Assembly (NCBI GenBank): GCA_041584015.1 | Contig: JBFHES010000129.1 | Span: 1 to 12,562, forward strand | Direction of reading: 5' to 3' | DNA length: 12,562 nt | DNA from: JBFHES01 sp041584015 | Lineage (GTDB): Bacteria > Bacteroidota > Bacteroidia > Bacteroidales > M50B96 | Part shown: in pieces, positions 1-8,200 of the stretch | How the letters are laid out: each line of letters starts with the position of its first letter | How positions within the stretch are numbered: position 1 is the stretch's first letter | Position numbers and translations under genes: made by a program | The notes under the pieces: model-generated | Database searches by the model: none | What the model saw: only the letters and a program-made list of their open reading frames with translations | What the model was told of the DNA's origin: nothing

Positions 1-45
1 TGACTCATAATCAGGTGGTCCCTGGTTCGAGCCCGGGTGGGCCCA
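1..45 (+). tRNA. tRNA with CAT anticodon (Ile2 or elongator Met), 3' part only
   Basis: The window opens inside a tRNA gene. The anticodon loop CTCATAA is at 4-10, with CAT at 6-8, and the 3' anticodon strand TCAGG is at 11-15. A five-base variable loop (16-20) is followed by the T arm CCTGG-TTCGAGC-CCGGG (21-37), the 3' acceptor strand TGGGCCC (38-44) and discriminator A45. CCA is not encoded. The D arm and 5' acceptor strand lie outside the window. CAT could be elongator Met or lysidine-modified Ile2. The 5' half would be needed to decide. An initiator tRNA is less likely, because its anticodon stem normally has a GGG/CCC run and that is absent here. Confidence 0.92.
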
Positions 46-55
46 CTTAAATATC

Positions 56-92
56 AAGCACTTACAGCTATTCAAGCAGTAGGTGCTTTTTT
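56..92 (+). terminator. Intrinsic terminator after the tRNA
   Basis: AAGCACTTA (56-64) pairs with TAGGTGCTT (80-88), nine pairs with one G-U, around a 15-base loop. It runs into a T-rich tract at 86-95. The position just past the tRNA fits Rho-independent termination of the tRNA transcript. Confidence 0.85.
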
Positions 93-197
93 ATTTGTCC
101 ACCTACTTTTCAAAGTGATCCATCATTTTTTAAAATACTCGTTTTTAAAAAATCATTTAAAAAAAAACAAAATTCCAAAATAAGAATTATATTGCAA

Positions 198-213
198 GAT
201 TGGTCGACCAGTT
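198..213. promoter_or_regulatory. Operator site 1 (FCD/GntR type), upstream of the PPi-PEPCK gene
   Basis: The site reads GATTGGTCGACCAGTT. Its core TGGTCGACCA (201-210) is a perfect palindrome and the right half GACCAGTT is identical to the two sites near the gntR gene. FadR/UxuR-subfamily GntR proteins bind TGGT-(N)2-3-ACCA palindromes, so this is most simply a binding site for the regulator encoded at 4338-5051. A weak promoter-like pair, TTG at 212-214 and TTTATTTG at 236-243 (spacer 21), would place the site over the -33 element. Operator identity rests on the three matching copies. Binding itself is inferred. Confidence 0.75.
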
Positions 214-261
214 GCTTGTTGTCCAATTAGAGGATTTTATTTGATTGTATTGAACTAAAAC

Positions 262-372
262 ATGAATACAGAAAAGGAAACAGAGTTCTTTAAAATGACA
301 TATCTAGAAGCAAAAAGGCGACTTTATTCTCGGAACGTTATACTTGACTCCCTGCAAGTTTATCGATTCTGA
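262..372 (+). CDS. Possible 36-residue leader ORF, in frame with the next gene
   Basis: An ATG at 262 opens 36 codons (MNTEKETEFFKM... ending ...LQVYRF) and stops at TGA 370-372. It is charged, with no signal peptide or membrane segment, and I do not recognise it. It lies wholly in the leader between operator site 1 and the PEPCK gene and is in the same frame as that gene. Only the one TGA and twelve bases separate it from the GTG at 385. It could be a small protein, a leader peptide affecting downstream translation, a former N-terminal extension cut off by a stop, or chance. There is no convincing ribosome site, so confidence is low. Confidence 0.25.
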   Translation: MNTEKETEFFKMTYLEAKRRLYSRNVILDSLQVYRF

Positions 373-384
373 GAAGATAATAAC

Positions 385-3300
385 GTGTTAGATAATATGA
401 AAACTATGAATCAAAACAGAAAAGAAATCATTGAGTTTGTAAACCTTCAGCTGGCAGCTTTGGGGCAGCCAATGTTCAAGGATAATCCTAACAGCAATGA
501 AAAATTTTGCAATCCACAATTACAAGATTTAACCAGCCATCTTATTCGGGGATTTAAAGAATCATCCCGATTATTATCCGATCAACAAAATCCATCTGAT
601 CGACGGATTCAAGCATTTTTAGATGATTATTTAAAACATGAGGGAGTTAATATAGCACGCATCCCAAACAATACGCTTACTTTGATTCAACCAGGACATG
701 CACGTGAGGTTAGCCTTCCTCCTGATGGAGATGAATTTAAAAGCGAAAATGTCACATCGAAGCGTGTAAAACAAGGTATTCTTAATAACCCGATTCATGA
801 TAAACGAACAACTGTAGGAACTTTCCACATTGTAGATGGTCTACTGCCGGTTCCTTTAGATAAAAAAGAGGTGCCAAAAATCACCTTCGCTCATTTATTA
901 AATTCAGCAACGAATCCGGATGATGAGCTAAAAACACTGCCATTTACAAGTAATCAGAGCGACAAGGCAAAATTGATGGTCTCTATGCTTTTGAGACCGA
1001 TTGTATGTCCGGAGGTAAAAGGACTGATTACTCAAAAAAGCATGGAGGTACGTTTTTTTGCTCCGGGCAGCCTGGTTAGTAATCTAGATTTTGTAGAAAC
1101 AATATTTGGAAATGCAAATGACCCAAATCTAGCTGTAAATGATGCTGCATTAGATGTTGATGGATGGACAGGGCATACAGGGTGTATAATTTTGGCACCG
1201 CAACTTAAAGAATTGAAAAAGAAAGACGTTGGACTTCCAAATTATAGTGATGCAACGGAGCGACAAAAAAGGGACGGCATGTGTTGGTCTGATCCAGATG
1301 AACTTTATAATGATGGAGGTGCTTTTAAAATAACCTGCCGCGACGATAGAGGAGTTGTGGTAACACTAATAGCCGATAATTATTATGGTTATTCCAAAAA
1401 AGAAATCAAAACTCAGATTGGCTATTCCGCCAATTTATTTGGGTTGGTTGAGGAAGAACATGCGGGCGGTGCAATTGCATTTCCACGTGGCGTAATGGGC
1501 GATCGAGTTGATGGTAGAAACCTGGCAATCAAGCAAAATTTTAAATTTAATTTTGAAGATACCATCAGGCATCTGGGTGAGCGCATTGAAGTAAAACCCG
1601 AATATTATGCTATTGATAAAAAGTACCCAAACATTATTTATTTACCTGAAGATGCATTTCTCAACACCAACACCAATGATATAACCTGGGAATATAAAGG
1701 CAAAAAGCAGCGACTTGTGCTTTCGCCACTCAAGACCTACATCCTTCCAAGCGGAAATAAGTATAAACTAGAGAAACACAATGCCATATCACTTTGGCGC
1801 TTAGTTCGTACTTCATCTGAAGGAATTTTCTGTCACAAACCTTGCACTGTATCCGGAGGTGGTAAATCAGAAATTTCCAAGTCCATGCGTAATGCAATTA
1901 CTTATAACAACTTTCATATTCAAGACATTGACGAAGACTTTAAAAAAGCGGATGAAATTATAGAATATAATTACTCTCGAAGATGGAAGAATTATGATTC
2001 AAGCCTTCCACCATCCCGGTCTTTTTTGAGTCCGCATCGTACACTCGGATCTGCTGTTATGCTGCTAATTCCATCGGAGCAATTCAGCGATGAGTACAAT
2101 GCGTTTGTTCGAAACATTCCGGTTCACATTCGCTCCATAGTATTATTTGTAAAAAGATTATACCGACAGGACCACGAGTCGCTAAACTGGAAGGAATTAA
2201 TGTCGGTTGAAATAATTAATGGTAAGAAAGGAACAGGATTCTTGTACAATAACACACCAGTTGTGGGAAGTTATGTCCGTATAGGATTCAACCAGAAAGG
2301 ACATTGGATGTTGAATAAATTGCGATCTGATTTTTCACCATGTGAAAAGATTCAAGCTGAAGACGATATTACAGCTTCAATTACATTACCACGCCATCAA
2401 CTTCAAAATTTAAACCCGGAGTTTACAAACAAGAGTTTAAAAGTGCTTCAGAATTGTGAAAATTATTTATTTCAGCGACCAGACGAAGCTGTGATTCGAG
2501 GTTATGATAAACCGGCGGAGCTTGACATTGTAACGGGCAATACATTCCTGACAAATTATGAACCTCTGACCAAAATACATGCGCAAGAAATTCATGAGGA
2601 TACCATCAACTTTGACAAGTACACTCAACCAGTAAAGGATTTCATTCATTCAATATTGAATGATGAAAAGGATCAGAATTTCGTTCTACCCTCGCACACT
2701 AGATTAGTTAAAGGGGAACCAACAAAAAATCCAAGATATCTTGAGAGAAATAAACAAGCCAATGAAACAGAGGAAGCTTATATTGCAGAAATAGGAGTTC
2801 GACTTAATCGCAAAATCAAAAGCGATCAACCTGTAATCAACGTGGTCAATGCGGTTTTACCAGGTCGAAGAAATAATCCAGTGGATAAAGAAGCTGGTAT
2901 TCGTCCTTTGGCTGTTTACAATCCAATTCATTATCAGGAAACACCAGAGTTATTTATGGAGTTTATAAGTAGCTTAACCGGGAAATCTCCATCGACAACA
3001 GGTGCAGGTTCTGAAGGAGCATTAACCAAGGGACCATTTAACATGCTCACTCCTACTACTGATTTAAACAATGCTCTTCTATCACACATTCTAACCGAAT
3101 CCGATGCTTTTAGCACATCAGCAGGTTTTGTTGGATCTGAAAACAAAGTAGATCATGACATTAGTTTATTAATCCCGGAAATTTGGGCACGACTCGATCC
3201 TGAAGATCGCGATCCAAAAAAACTAATAGCAAACGGTTCCCTCGAAAAAATAAATGATTTTGAGTTTAGTGGAAAAACAATTAAAGCAAGCAGGCTTGGA

Positions 3301-3849
3301 TACCGTATTACTGATAAGTTTTGTGTACGATGCCTCAATAAGCTTTTTGATGAGCCTAATGCAGTTTTCAGCGAACGAATGTTAAAACCTGAAATGCAGA
3401 GCCTTGAAGACTTTGCTGATGGCATCAATAATATTACTGAGGCCCTGGAAAAAGTTGCGGTTAATTATTTTATTGATGGGAGCATTGAATCAGCAATTCC
3501 TCCATTGAAGATTTTGCTACATATTATGGTTCATGGACAATATGAAGGAAAAGACATAAGCGATCCGGAACTTAGAAAAGAATTTGAAAGGGATGTTGTA
3601 ATAAAAAGCAGCTGGTACAAAGAAAGATTACTTTTGAAACAGGAGAAAGATATTGAATTCCGTAAAAAACAAATTAGCTATCTGCAAAATTTTAAAGCTG
3701 ACACCAGGAACTCCTCACTTGTAGCAGAACTAAATATTGATCAGAAGATCGAAAAATCCATACTTCAACTTTTAGAAGTGAAATCAGAAGCCTACTTGAA
3801 AAGCCTGGTAGGTACAATTGGTTCGGATCCATTGTGTAGAAAGCCATAA
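385..3849 (+). CDS. Putative PPi-type phosphoenolpyruvate carboxykinase (diphosphate)
   Basis: Probably a cytosolic enzyme interconverting PEP + CO2 + phosphate and oxaloacetate + pyrophosphate. Its 1154 residues (about 130 kDa) match the unusually large PPi-PEPCKs of Entamoeba and Propionibacterium, about twice the size of GTP- or ATP-PEPCK. Visible motifs follow PEPCK order. The first is a segment with NYYGYSKKEIKTQ (332-344) and EEEHAGGAIAFP (356-367), which resembles the GYGGN...GKK...EEGWLAEHM substrate region of GTP-PEPCK. Next come a P-loop-like SGGGKSE (490-496), an acidic DIDED (514-518) and a conserved-looking STTGAGSEG stretch near 870. There is no signal peptide or membrane segment. 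The start is uncertain: GTG 385, ATG 397 or ATG 406 would all fit, and no clear ribosome site decides. The frame is intact. It stands alone between its own leader and a strong hairpin, with a regulator-type operator upstream. The family call rests on remembered motifs and length, not on a search. Confidence 0.68.
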   Translation: MLDNMKTMNQNRKEIIEFVNLQLAALGQPMFKDNPNSNEKFCNPQLQDLTSHLIRGFKESSRLLSDQQNPSDRRIQAFLDDYLKHEGVNIARIPNNTLTLIQPGHAREVSLPPDGDEFKSENVTSKRVKQGILNNPIHDKRTTVGTFHIVDGLLPVPLDKKEVPKITFAHLLNSATNPDDELKTLPFTSNQSDKAKLMVSMLLRPIVCPEVKGLITQKSMEVRFFAPGSLVSNLDFVETIFGNANDPNLAVNDAALDVDGWTGHTGCIILAPQLKELKKKDVGLPNYSDATERQKRDGMCWSDPDELYNDGGAFKITCRDDRGVVVTLIADNYYGYSKKEIKTQIGYSANLFGLVEEEHAGGAIAFPRGVMGDRVDGRNLAIKQNFKFNFEDTIRHLGERIEVKPEYYAIDKKYPNIIYLPEDAFLNTNTNDITWEYKGKKQRLVLSPLKTYILPSGNKYKLEKHNAISLWRLVRTSSEGIFCHKPCTVSGGGKSEISKSMRNAITYNNFHIQDIDEDFKKADEIIEYNYSRRWKNYDSSLPPSRSFLSPHRTLGSAVMLLIPSEQFSDEYNAFVRNIPVHIRSIVLFVKRLYRQDHESLNWKELMSVEIINGKKGTGFLYNNTPVVGSYVRIGFNQKGHWMLNKLRSDFSPCEKIQAEDDITASITLPRHQLQNLNPEFTNKSLKVLQNCENYLFQRPDEAVIRGYDKPAELDIVTGNTFLTNYEPLTKIHAQEIHEDTINFDKYTQPVKDFIHSILNDEKDQNFVLPSHTRLVKGEPTKNPRYLERNKQANETEEAYIAEIGVRLNRKIKSDQPVINVVNAVLPGRRNNPVDKEAGIRPLAVYNPIHYQETPELFMEFISSLTGKSPSTTGAGSEGALTKGPFNMLTPTTDLNNALLSHILTESDAFSTSAGFVGSENKVDHDISLLIPEIWARLDPEDRDPKKLIANGSLEKINDFEFSGKTIKASRLGYRITDKFCVRCLNKLFDEPNAVFSERMLKPEMQSLEDFADGINNITEALEKVAVNYFIDGSIESAIPPLKILLHIMVHGQYEGKDISDPELRKEFERDVVIKSSWYKERLLLKQEKDIEFRKKQISYLQNFKADTRNSSLVAELNIDQKIEKSILQLLEVKSEAYLKSLVGTIGSDPLCRKP

Positions 3850-3872
3850 GTGAATTAGAGTAGAAGTCCGGG

Positions 3873-3908
3873 CAAATTGCCGATTAGTGTTCTAATCGGC
3901 AATTTGTG
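3873..3908 (+). terminator. Strong hairpin ending the PPi-PEPCK transcript
   Basis: CAAATTGCCGATTAG (3873-3887) and CTAATCGGCAATTTG (3892-3906) form a perfect 15-bp stem with a TGTT loop, 24 bases after the stop codon. Only a weak T-rich run follows (TGCTTAT). The position and stability favour termination and 3'-end protection of the upstream mRNA, and isolate it from the gntR unit. Confidence 0.75.
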
Positions 3909-4073
3909 CTTATAAATAAGGAGAATGTCTGATGATGGTATCGAATAACTATCGGCAAAGAATCAAAAGAAAATAGCATCGAATACCATAAAGATATTGA
4001 TTAGTCTATACAAATTCTAAATAAGCTGCTGTGTTCAATTTTTGCATTTTCTTCTGCTCTAAATTTACATCAA

Positions 4074-4089
4074 AACTGGTCGACCAGTT
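4074..4089. promoter_or_regulatory. Operator site 2 (perfect 16-bp palindrome)
   Basis: AACTGGTCGACCAGTT is a perfect 16-bp inverted repeat and the best of the three copies, close to the E. coli FadR consensus but without its central extra base. It is 249 bases upstream of the gntR start codon. It is centred 223 bp from site 3, so it could act with that site by looping or control an unrecognised upstream promoter. Confidence 0.8.
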
Positions 4090-4270
4090 CTCGAAATTGA
4101 TCTTTTTGGTTAAAAATTGTTGCTAATGTTTGTTGCTAGCCGAACGAAAACTGTGGCCTAAAGAGCTCATCCTTATAAAGATGTTACAAAACATTGAACA
4201 TCTGCAATGACCGTTATGCAAAGGTTTGCGGACAAGGTGTTAATGTTTTTTTAACATTTTTTTAAAATTA

Positions 4271-4302
4271 TTTGGTAGTTTAAATAACATAACATAAATT
4301 GG
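4271..4302 (+). promoter_or_regulatory. Bacteroidota-type promoter of gntR
   Basis: A TTTG -33 element (4271-4274) is followed after 20 bases by TAAATTGG (4295-4302), one mismatch from the Bacteroidota -7 consensus TAnnTTTG. Transcription would begin near 4307-4310, inside or at the end of operator site 3, giving a short leader before the ATG at 4338. The overlap of -7 element and operator implies direct repression by the regulator. Confidence 0.6.
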
Positions 4303-4312
4303 TTGACCAGTT
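4297..4312. promoter_or_regulatory. Operator site 3, overlapping the gntR promoter
   Basis: AATTGGTTGACCAGTT shares the right half GACCAGTT exactly with sites 1 and 2 and differs at two positions in the left half. It covers most of the predicted -7 element and start point and lies 25 bases before the gntR ATG, the classic arrangement for negative autoregulation. Its imperfect symmetry suggests weaker binding than site 2. Confidence 0.72.
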
Positions 4313-4337
4313 AGTGATACACCAAATAGGATAAAAA

Positions 4338-5051
4338 ATGAGCAGTCTTTTAAATAGTTTTAAAGAAATAGAAGTGGAGAAACCGGTTGATAAGATTATC
4401 AATCAGATAAGGTTTCTTATTTCTTCTGGTCAGCTTAACCCTGGGGACAAATTACCATCAGAACGACAGCTTTCCGAGCGTTTAGGATTAGGGCGTACCT
4501 ATGTAAGGGATGCCATAAGAAAATTAGAATTCTATGGTATACTTAAAACCTTACCCCAAAGTGGAACCATGGTTGCCGGAATAGGCATTACGGCGTTAGA
4601 GGGTTTAATTACCGATGTATTACAGCTTGAAAAATCTGATTTTCATAGTTTGGTTGAAACCAGGGTAATTCTTGAAATTGAAAGTGCAAAACTTGCGGCA
4701 AAAAGACGAACTCATGATGACCTGGACAAATTACACGAAACACTTAGTTCATTTCAACAAATAGCAGAGAAAGGTGAACCCGGAATTGAGGAAGATTTTA
4801 TGTTTCACCTGAAAGTATCAGAAGCGACGGGCAATAAAGTTATAAAATCATTAATGATGATTGTTGCACCAGAGATCATGGAAATATACAAGGATAAGAA
4901 AGTCTGCACTGATGGCAAAAGCTATGATTCATACAACGAGCACATCGATATCTACAATGCAATTAAGAATCAGCAACCAATGGATGCAGGTGAAGCAATG
5001 AAAAATCACCTTAGGGAAATTTTAGAGTTTAGTAAAACAGAAATGAGATAG
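4338..5051 (+). CDS. GntR-family (FadR subfamily, FCD domain) transcriptional regulator of alginate use
   Basis: A 237-residue cytosolic DNA-binding regulator. The N-terminal winged helix-turn-helix (about 14-80) contains the family hallmarks PGDKLPSERQLSERLG (35-50) and the recognition-helix region RTYVRDAIRKLE (53-64). The C-terminal all-helical FCD domain (about 100-230) has the metal/ligand set D153, H157, H202 and H224 plus R109, so it probably binds a carboxylate ligand at a metal ion. The ATG at 4338 follows a weak purine-rich AGGA. Next to SusCD, PL6 and PL17 genes, it is likely the local repressor, relieved by an alginate-derived uronate. FCD regulators occupy this position in characterised flavobacterial alginate loci (for example AusR of Zobellia, as I recall). 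The likely targets are the palindromes at 198, 4074 and 4297. The effector is inferred. Confidence 0.93.
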   Translation: MSSLLNSFKEIEVEKPVDKIINQIRFLISSGQLNPGDKLPSERQLSERLGLGRTYVRDAIRKLEFYGILKTLPQSGTMVAGIGITALEGLITDVLQLEKSDFHSLVETRVILEIESAKLAAKRRTHDDLDKLHETLSSFQQIAEKGEPGIEEDFMFHLKVSEATGNKVIKSLMMIVAPEIMEIYKDKKVCTDGKSYDSYNEHIDIYNAIKNQQPMDAGEAMKNHLREILEFSKTEMR

Positions 5052-5067
5052 AAAGAGGATAAAGCAA

Positions 5068-5095
5068 AGTTGGTAGTCTGGCCGGACTACCAACT
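5068..5095 (+). other. Hairpin between gntR and susC
   Basis: AGTTGGTAGTC (5068-5078) and GACTACCAACT (5085-5095) form a perfect 11-bp stem around TGGCCG, 16 bases after the gntR stop. No T tract follows (the next bases are GTAAAAATA), so it is not a textbook terminator. It may be a partial terminator, a stabilising 3' end for the regulator mRNA, or an attenuation or processing site before susC. Confidence 0.65.
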
Positions 5096-5223
5096 GTAAA
5101 AATAACAATATCAAAATTAGAAAAATTGATAGTGAGCTGCAAAGGTAATCATTCCATTGATTGCAACCATGCTTTTTCAAGTAGTTCACTATAAGAGAAT
5201 TTTACACATTAAAAAAAAGAACT

Positions 5224-8200
5224 ATGGGAAAATCTTACCTTTTAAAAAGAATTCAATTCCTTCTCCTTATTGGGTTCTTTCCTTTCGCATTGTTAAATGC
5301 ACAGGATCAAAACATCACCGTAAAAGGAAAGGTAACTTCATCCGATGATGGCTTTGCATTGCCAGGAGTGAATGTTATTGTTAAGGGAACCAGCAATGGA
5401 ACCATCACTAGTGTTGATGGATTCTATAGTATTAAAACCAATGCAAAAGACACACTTTTGTTTTCGTATCTTGGATACATTACGCAAGAAGTTGCAGTGA
5501 ATGCAACTGTTACAATTGACATCAACCTTCAGGAGGATACTAAAAACCTTTCAGAAGTAGTCGTTGTTGGTTATGGGGCTCGAAGAAAAAGCGATGTAAC
5601 CGGATCCGTTTCTTCTGTTAAGGCAAGTGAATTAAATGCATATCCGGTGCTGGAAGCAATGCAAGCGGTTCAGGGACGTGCAGCCGGTGTAGACATCCAG
5701 TCAGACAATGGTGGAGAACCAGGTGCACCTATAAGTATTTCCATTAGAGGTAATACTTCTATTAATGCAAGCAGTGCCCCACTTATTGTTGTGGATGGTT
5801 TTGTTGGTGCAAATATGCCACAAGCAGGTGATGTTGAATCAATGCAAATCCTGAAGGACGCATCAGCAACAGCTATTTATGGTTCGCAAGGTGCAAACGG
5901 TGTTATTCTGGTAACCACAAAGAAAGGTACAAGTGGTGCAATGAAGGTTGACTTTAATGCAACTTATTCTGTACAAAACACTGCAAACAAACTAGACTTA
6001 TTAAATGCAGATGACTTTGCAGATTACCAAAATCAAATAAGAACCAATCAGGGAAATGCTACCCCATATACACAAGGAGATGCAGACACCGATTGGCAGG
6101 ATGAAATTTACAGACCAGGTAGCACACAGAATTATCAACTGTCGTTTTCAGGAGGTACTGATAAAATAAATTATTATGCATCCGGAACATATTTCGATCA
6201 AGAAGGTATCTTGGTTAATTCTGCTTATCAAAGAGCCTCTTATTTAGCAAACATCGATGCGCAGGTAACAAATAAATTAAAGTTAGGTCTTAACCTAACC
6301 GGAGGTATGAGTACCAAAGATGGTGTTACAACTCAATCAGACGGTTCTGTAACAGTAGGTGGTGATGATGTGGTATCATTGGCAATGCGATTTGCACCAG
6401 ATAAAGGAATCTATAATGACGACGGTACCTTTACTACAAACGACAAAATTGGCGATGAAGTTGATAATCCATACGCTGTTGCCACAGAAAGAGACGATGA
6501 TACTGAAATAGAAAATTTCAGAGCAAATGTTTATGCAAACTATGATATTTTTGAAGGTCTTTCATTCAAAACCACTTTTGGTTTAAGTACTGAAAATGAA
6601 TTTAGAGGAGTTTATATGCCTCGTACCTTAGCAGTAACAGCAGGACGTGGTCTTGATGGTAGAGCTATCATTACAGAAGATAAAAACCTAAGTGTTTTAA
6701 GTGAGAATTACTTAACCTATAAGAAAGAAATTGCAAAAGGTAATTTGACCTTATTAGCCGGTTACTCTTATCAAAAAACAAACGATAAAGGATTTTTTAA
6801 TGAAGGAACAGGTACTATTTCAGATGCCTTTTCATACTATGGTTTATATACTGCTACAATCTTAATACAGCCTACAGATGGCGATGTATATTTAAGAGAA
6901 AAAGAAATTCAATCGCAGTTTGGTAGGATTAATTACGATTGGGACGACAAATATTTATTAACTGCTACAGTAAGGAGAGATGGTGCTTCTAACTTTGCAG
7001 CAAATGAAAAATATGCAATCTTCCCTTCAGCTGCCTTAGGTTGGAAAGTTTCAAATGAAGACTTTATGAAAAACCTTACTGCTGTTTCTAATTTAAAGGT
7101 TAGAGCCAGTTATGGTGTTACAGGTAATCCATCAATCGATCCTTATCAGTCCTTAGCAAGTTTAGCAACTATTTATGCTTCAAGTAATGGCGAAACTGTA
7201 GCTGCAGTTACTCCGAACCAACCTGCTAACCCAAATCTTAAATGGGAGTCATCTTACCAAACAAACCTTGGTGTAGATTTAGGTTTATTTAAAGGCAAAA
7301 TTGCTCTTGCAGTTGATTATTATAACATAGACACGAAAGACCTAATTATGACCGATAATGGTGTGCCATGGTACTTTGGTTATTATAATCCAGAAATCTT
7401 AACAAATGTTGGTGAGGTTAATAATGAAGGTGTAGAGGTTTTCCTTAATACAAGAAACATAAGTAATGAAAATTTCAGATGGACTACCGATTTTATCTTC
7501 TCTAAAAACAAAAATACTGTTGTAGCATTAATTAATGGTGCTGATTGGTTTGGTAATGCAGCCCCAAGTTATTTTAGTCACGATAGAAGTTATATCTTAA
7601 GAGAAGGTGAAGAAGTTGGTCTTTTCTGGGGATATGAATATGCTGGTGTTTATCAGGGTGGAGATCTTCAAGAAGGTACAGCTCTTATTTCAGCATCTTA
7701 TGATGAGGATGGAAATCCAATTGCAGGGGAACCATTATTTTATGACCTCGCTGATGAAGAAGGTGTTATTGATGGTACCATTGATGAAAATGACCGTCAA
7801 ATAATTGGTAACCCTAACCCGGATTTCACCTGGGGAATTACAAATAATTTCTCTTACAAAAATTTTGATCTTAGTATTTTCTTACATGGATCTCATGGTG
7901 GAGAAATTTTTAACATGACCAATGTGCAGCTTAACAACGGAGATGCTAACACAACATATGCTTATTATGAAAACGCCTGGACTCCATCGAATACTGATAC
8001 CGATGAACCACGTGTAGGTAACAGCAGTTTTAGAGAAATTTCGTCTCGTTTTGTAGAAGATGGTAGCTATGTTAGATTAAAGAACATTGCTCTGGGTTAT
8101 AATTTACCTAAAAGTATGATAGCCAAATATGGTATCGGAAATCTTCGACTATCTGTAAGTGCGCAAAACTTATTCACCTTTACAAAATACTCTGGTCTTG

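Larger units (their letters stand above)
3909..4337. other. Intergenic regulatory region upstream of gntR
   Basis: I see no gene here. The region holds operator sites 2 and 3, the gntR promoter and a bulged inverted repeat TGGTATCGA (3936-3944) / TCGAATACCA (3979-3988). It also has a 9-base direct repeat TTGTTGCTA (4117-4125 and 4130-4138), and an AT-only hairpin AATGTT/AACATT (4242-4258) followed by a short T run. The repeat copies overlap a poor promoter-like pair (TTTG 4105-4108, AATGTTTG 4125-4132, spacer 16) that I would not call. The region is long for a gap before a single regulator and may give rise to a leader RNA. Confidence 0.6.

Noticed and set aside
1..384. tRNA-associated integration site or genomic island boundary
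   Set aside because: No integrase, no duplicated tRNA 3' end and no direct repeat of it elsewhere in the window. A tRNA neighbour alone is not evidence.
2479..2490. GACCAG half-site inside the PEPCK gene
   Set aside because: A single half-site without the inverted partner, in coding sequence, is expected by chance.
3153..3428. 91-codon open frame on the minus strand inside the PEPCK gene
   Set aside because: Antisense shadow of a well-supported coding region with no domain or start signal of its own. The same holds for the other short antisense frames in the large genes.
3924..3947. Tiny ORF after an AAGGAG-like sequence
   Set aside because: It is only seven codons with no recognisable feature, and the purine run is probably chance in this AT-rich gap.
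4242..4263. AATGTT/AACATT hairpin plus T run as a terminator before gntR
   Set aside because: The stem is six AT-rich pairs in a poly-T context and lies upstream of the predicted promoter. It is too weak to call.
5068..5095. gntR-susC palindrome as a fourth operator
   Set aside because: TGGTAGTC/GACTACCA resembles the site only superficially. The GT and AC half-sites are too far apart and the TGGTCGACCA core is absent, so an RNA hairpin is the better reading.
5157..5348. 63-codon open frame overlapping the susC start in another frame
   Set aside because: It overlaps the SusC signal peptide region, is lysine-rich low-quality sequence, and has no ribosome site.
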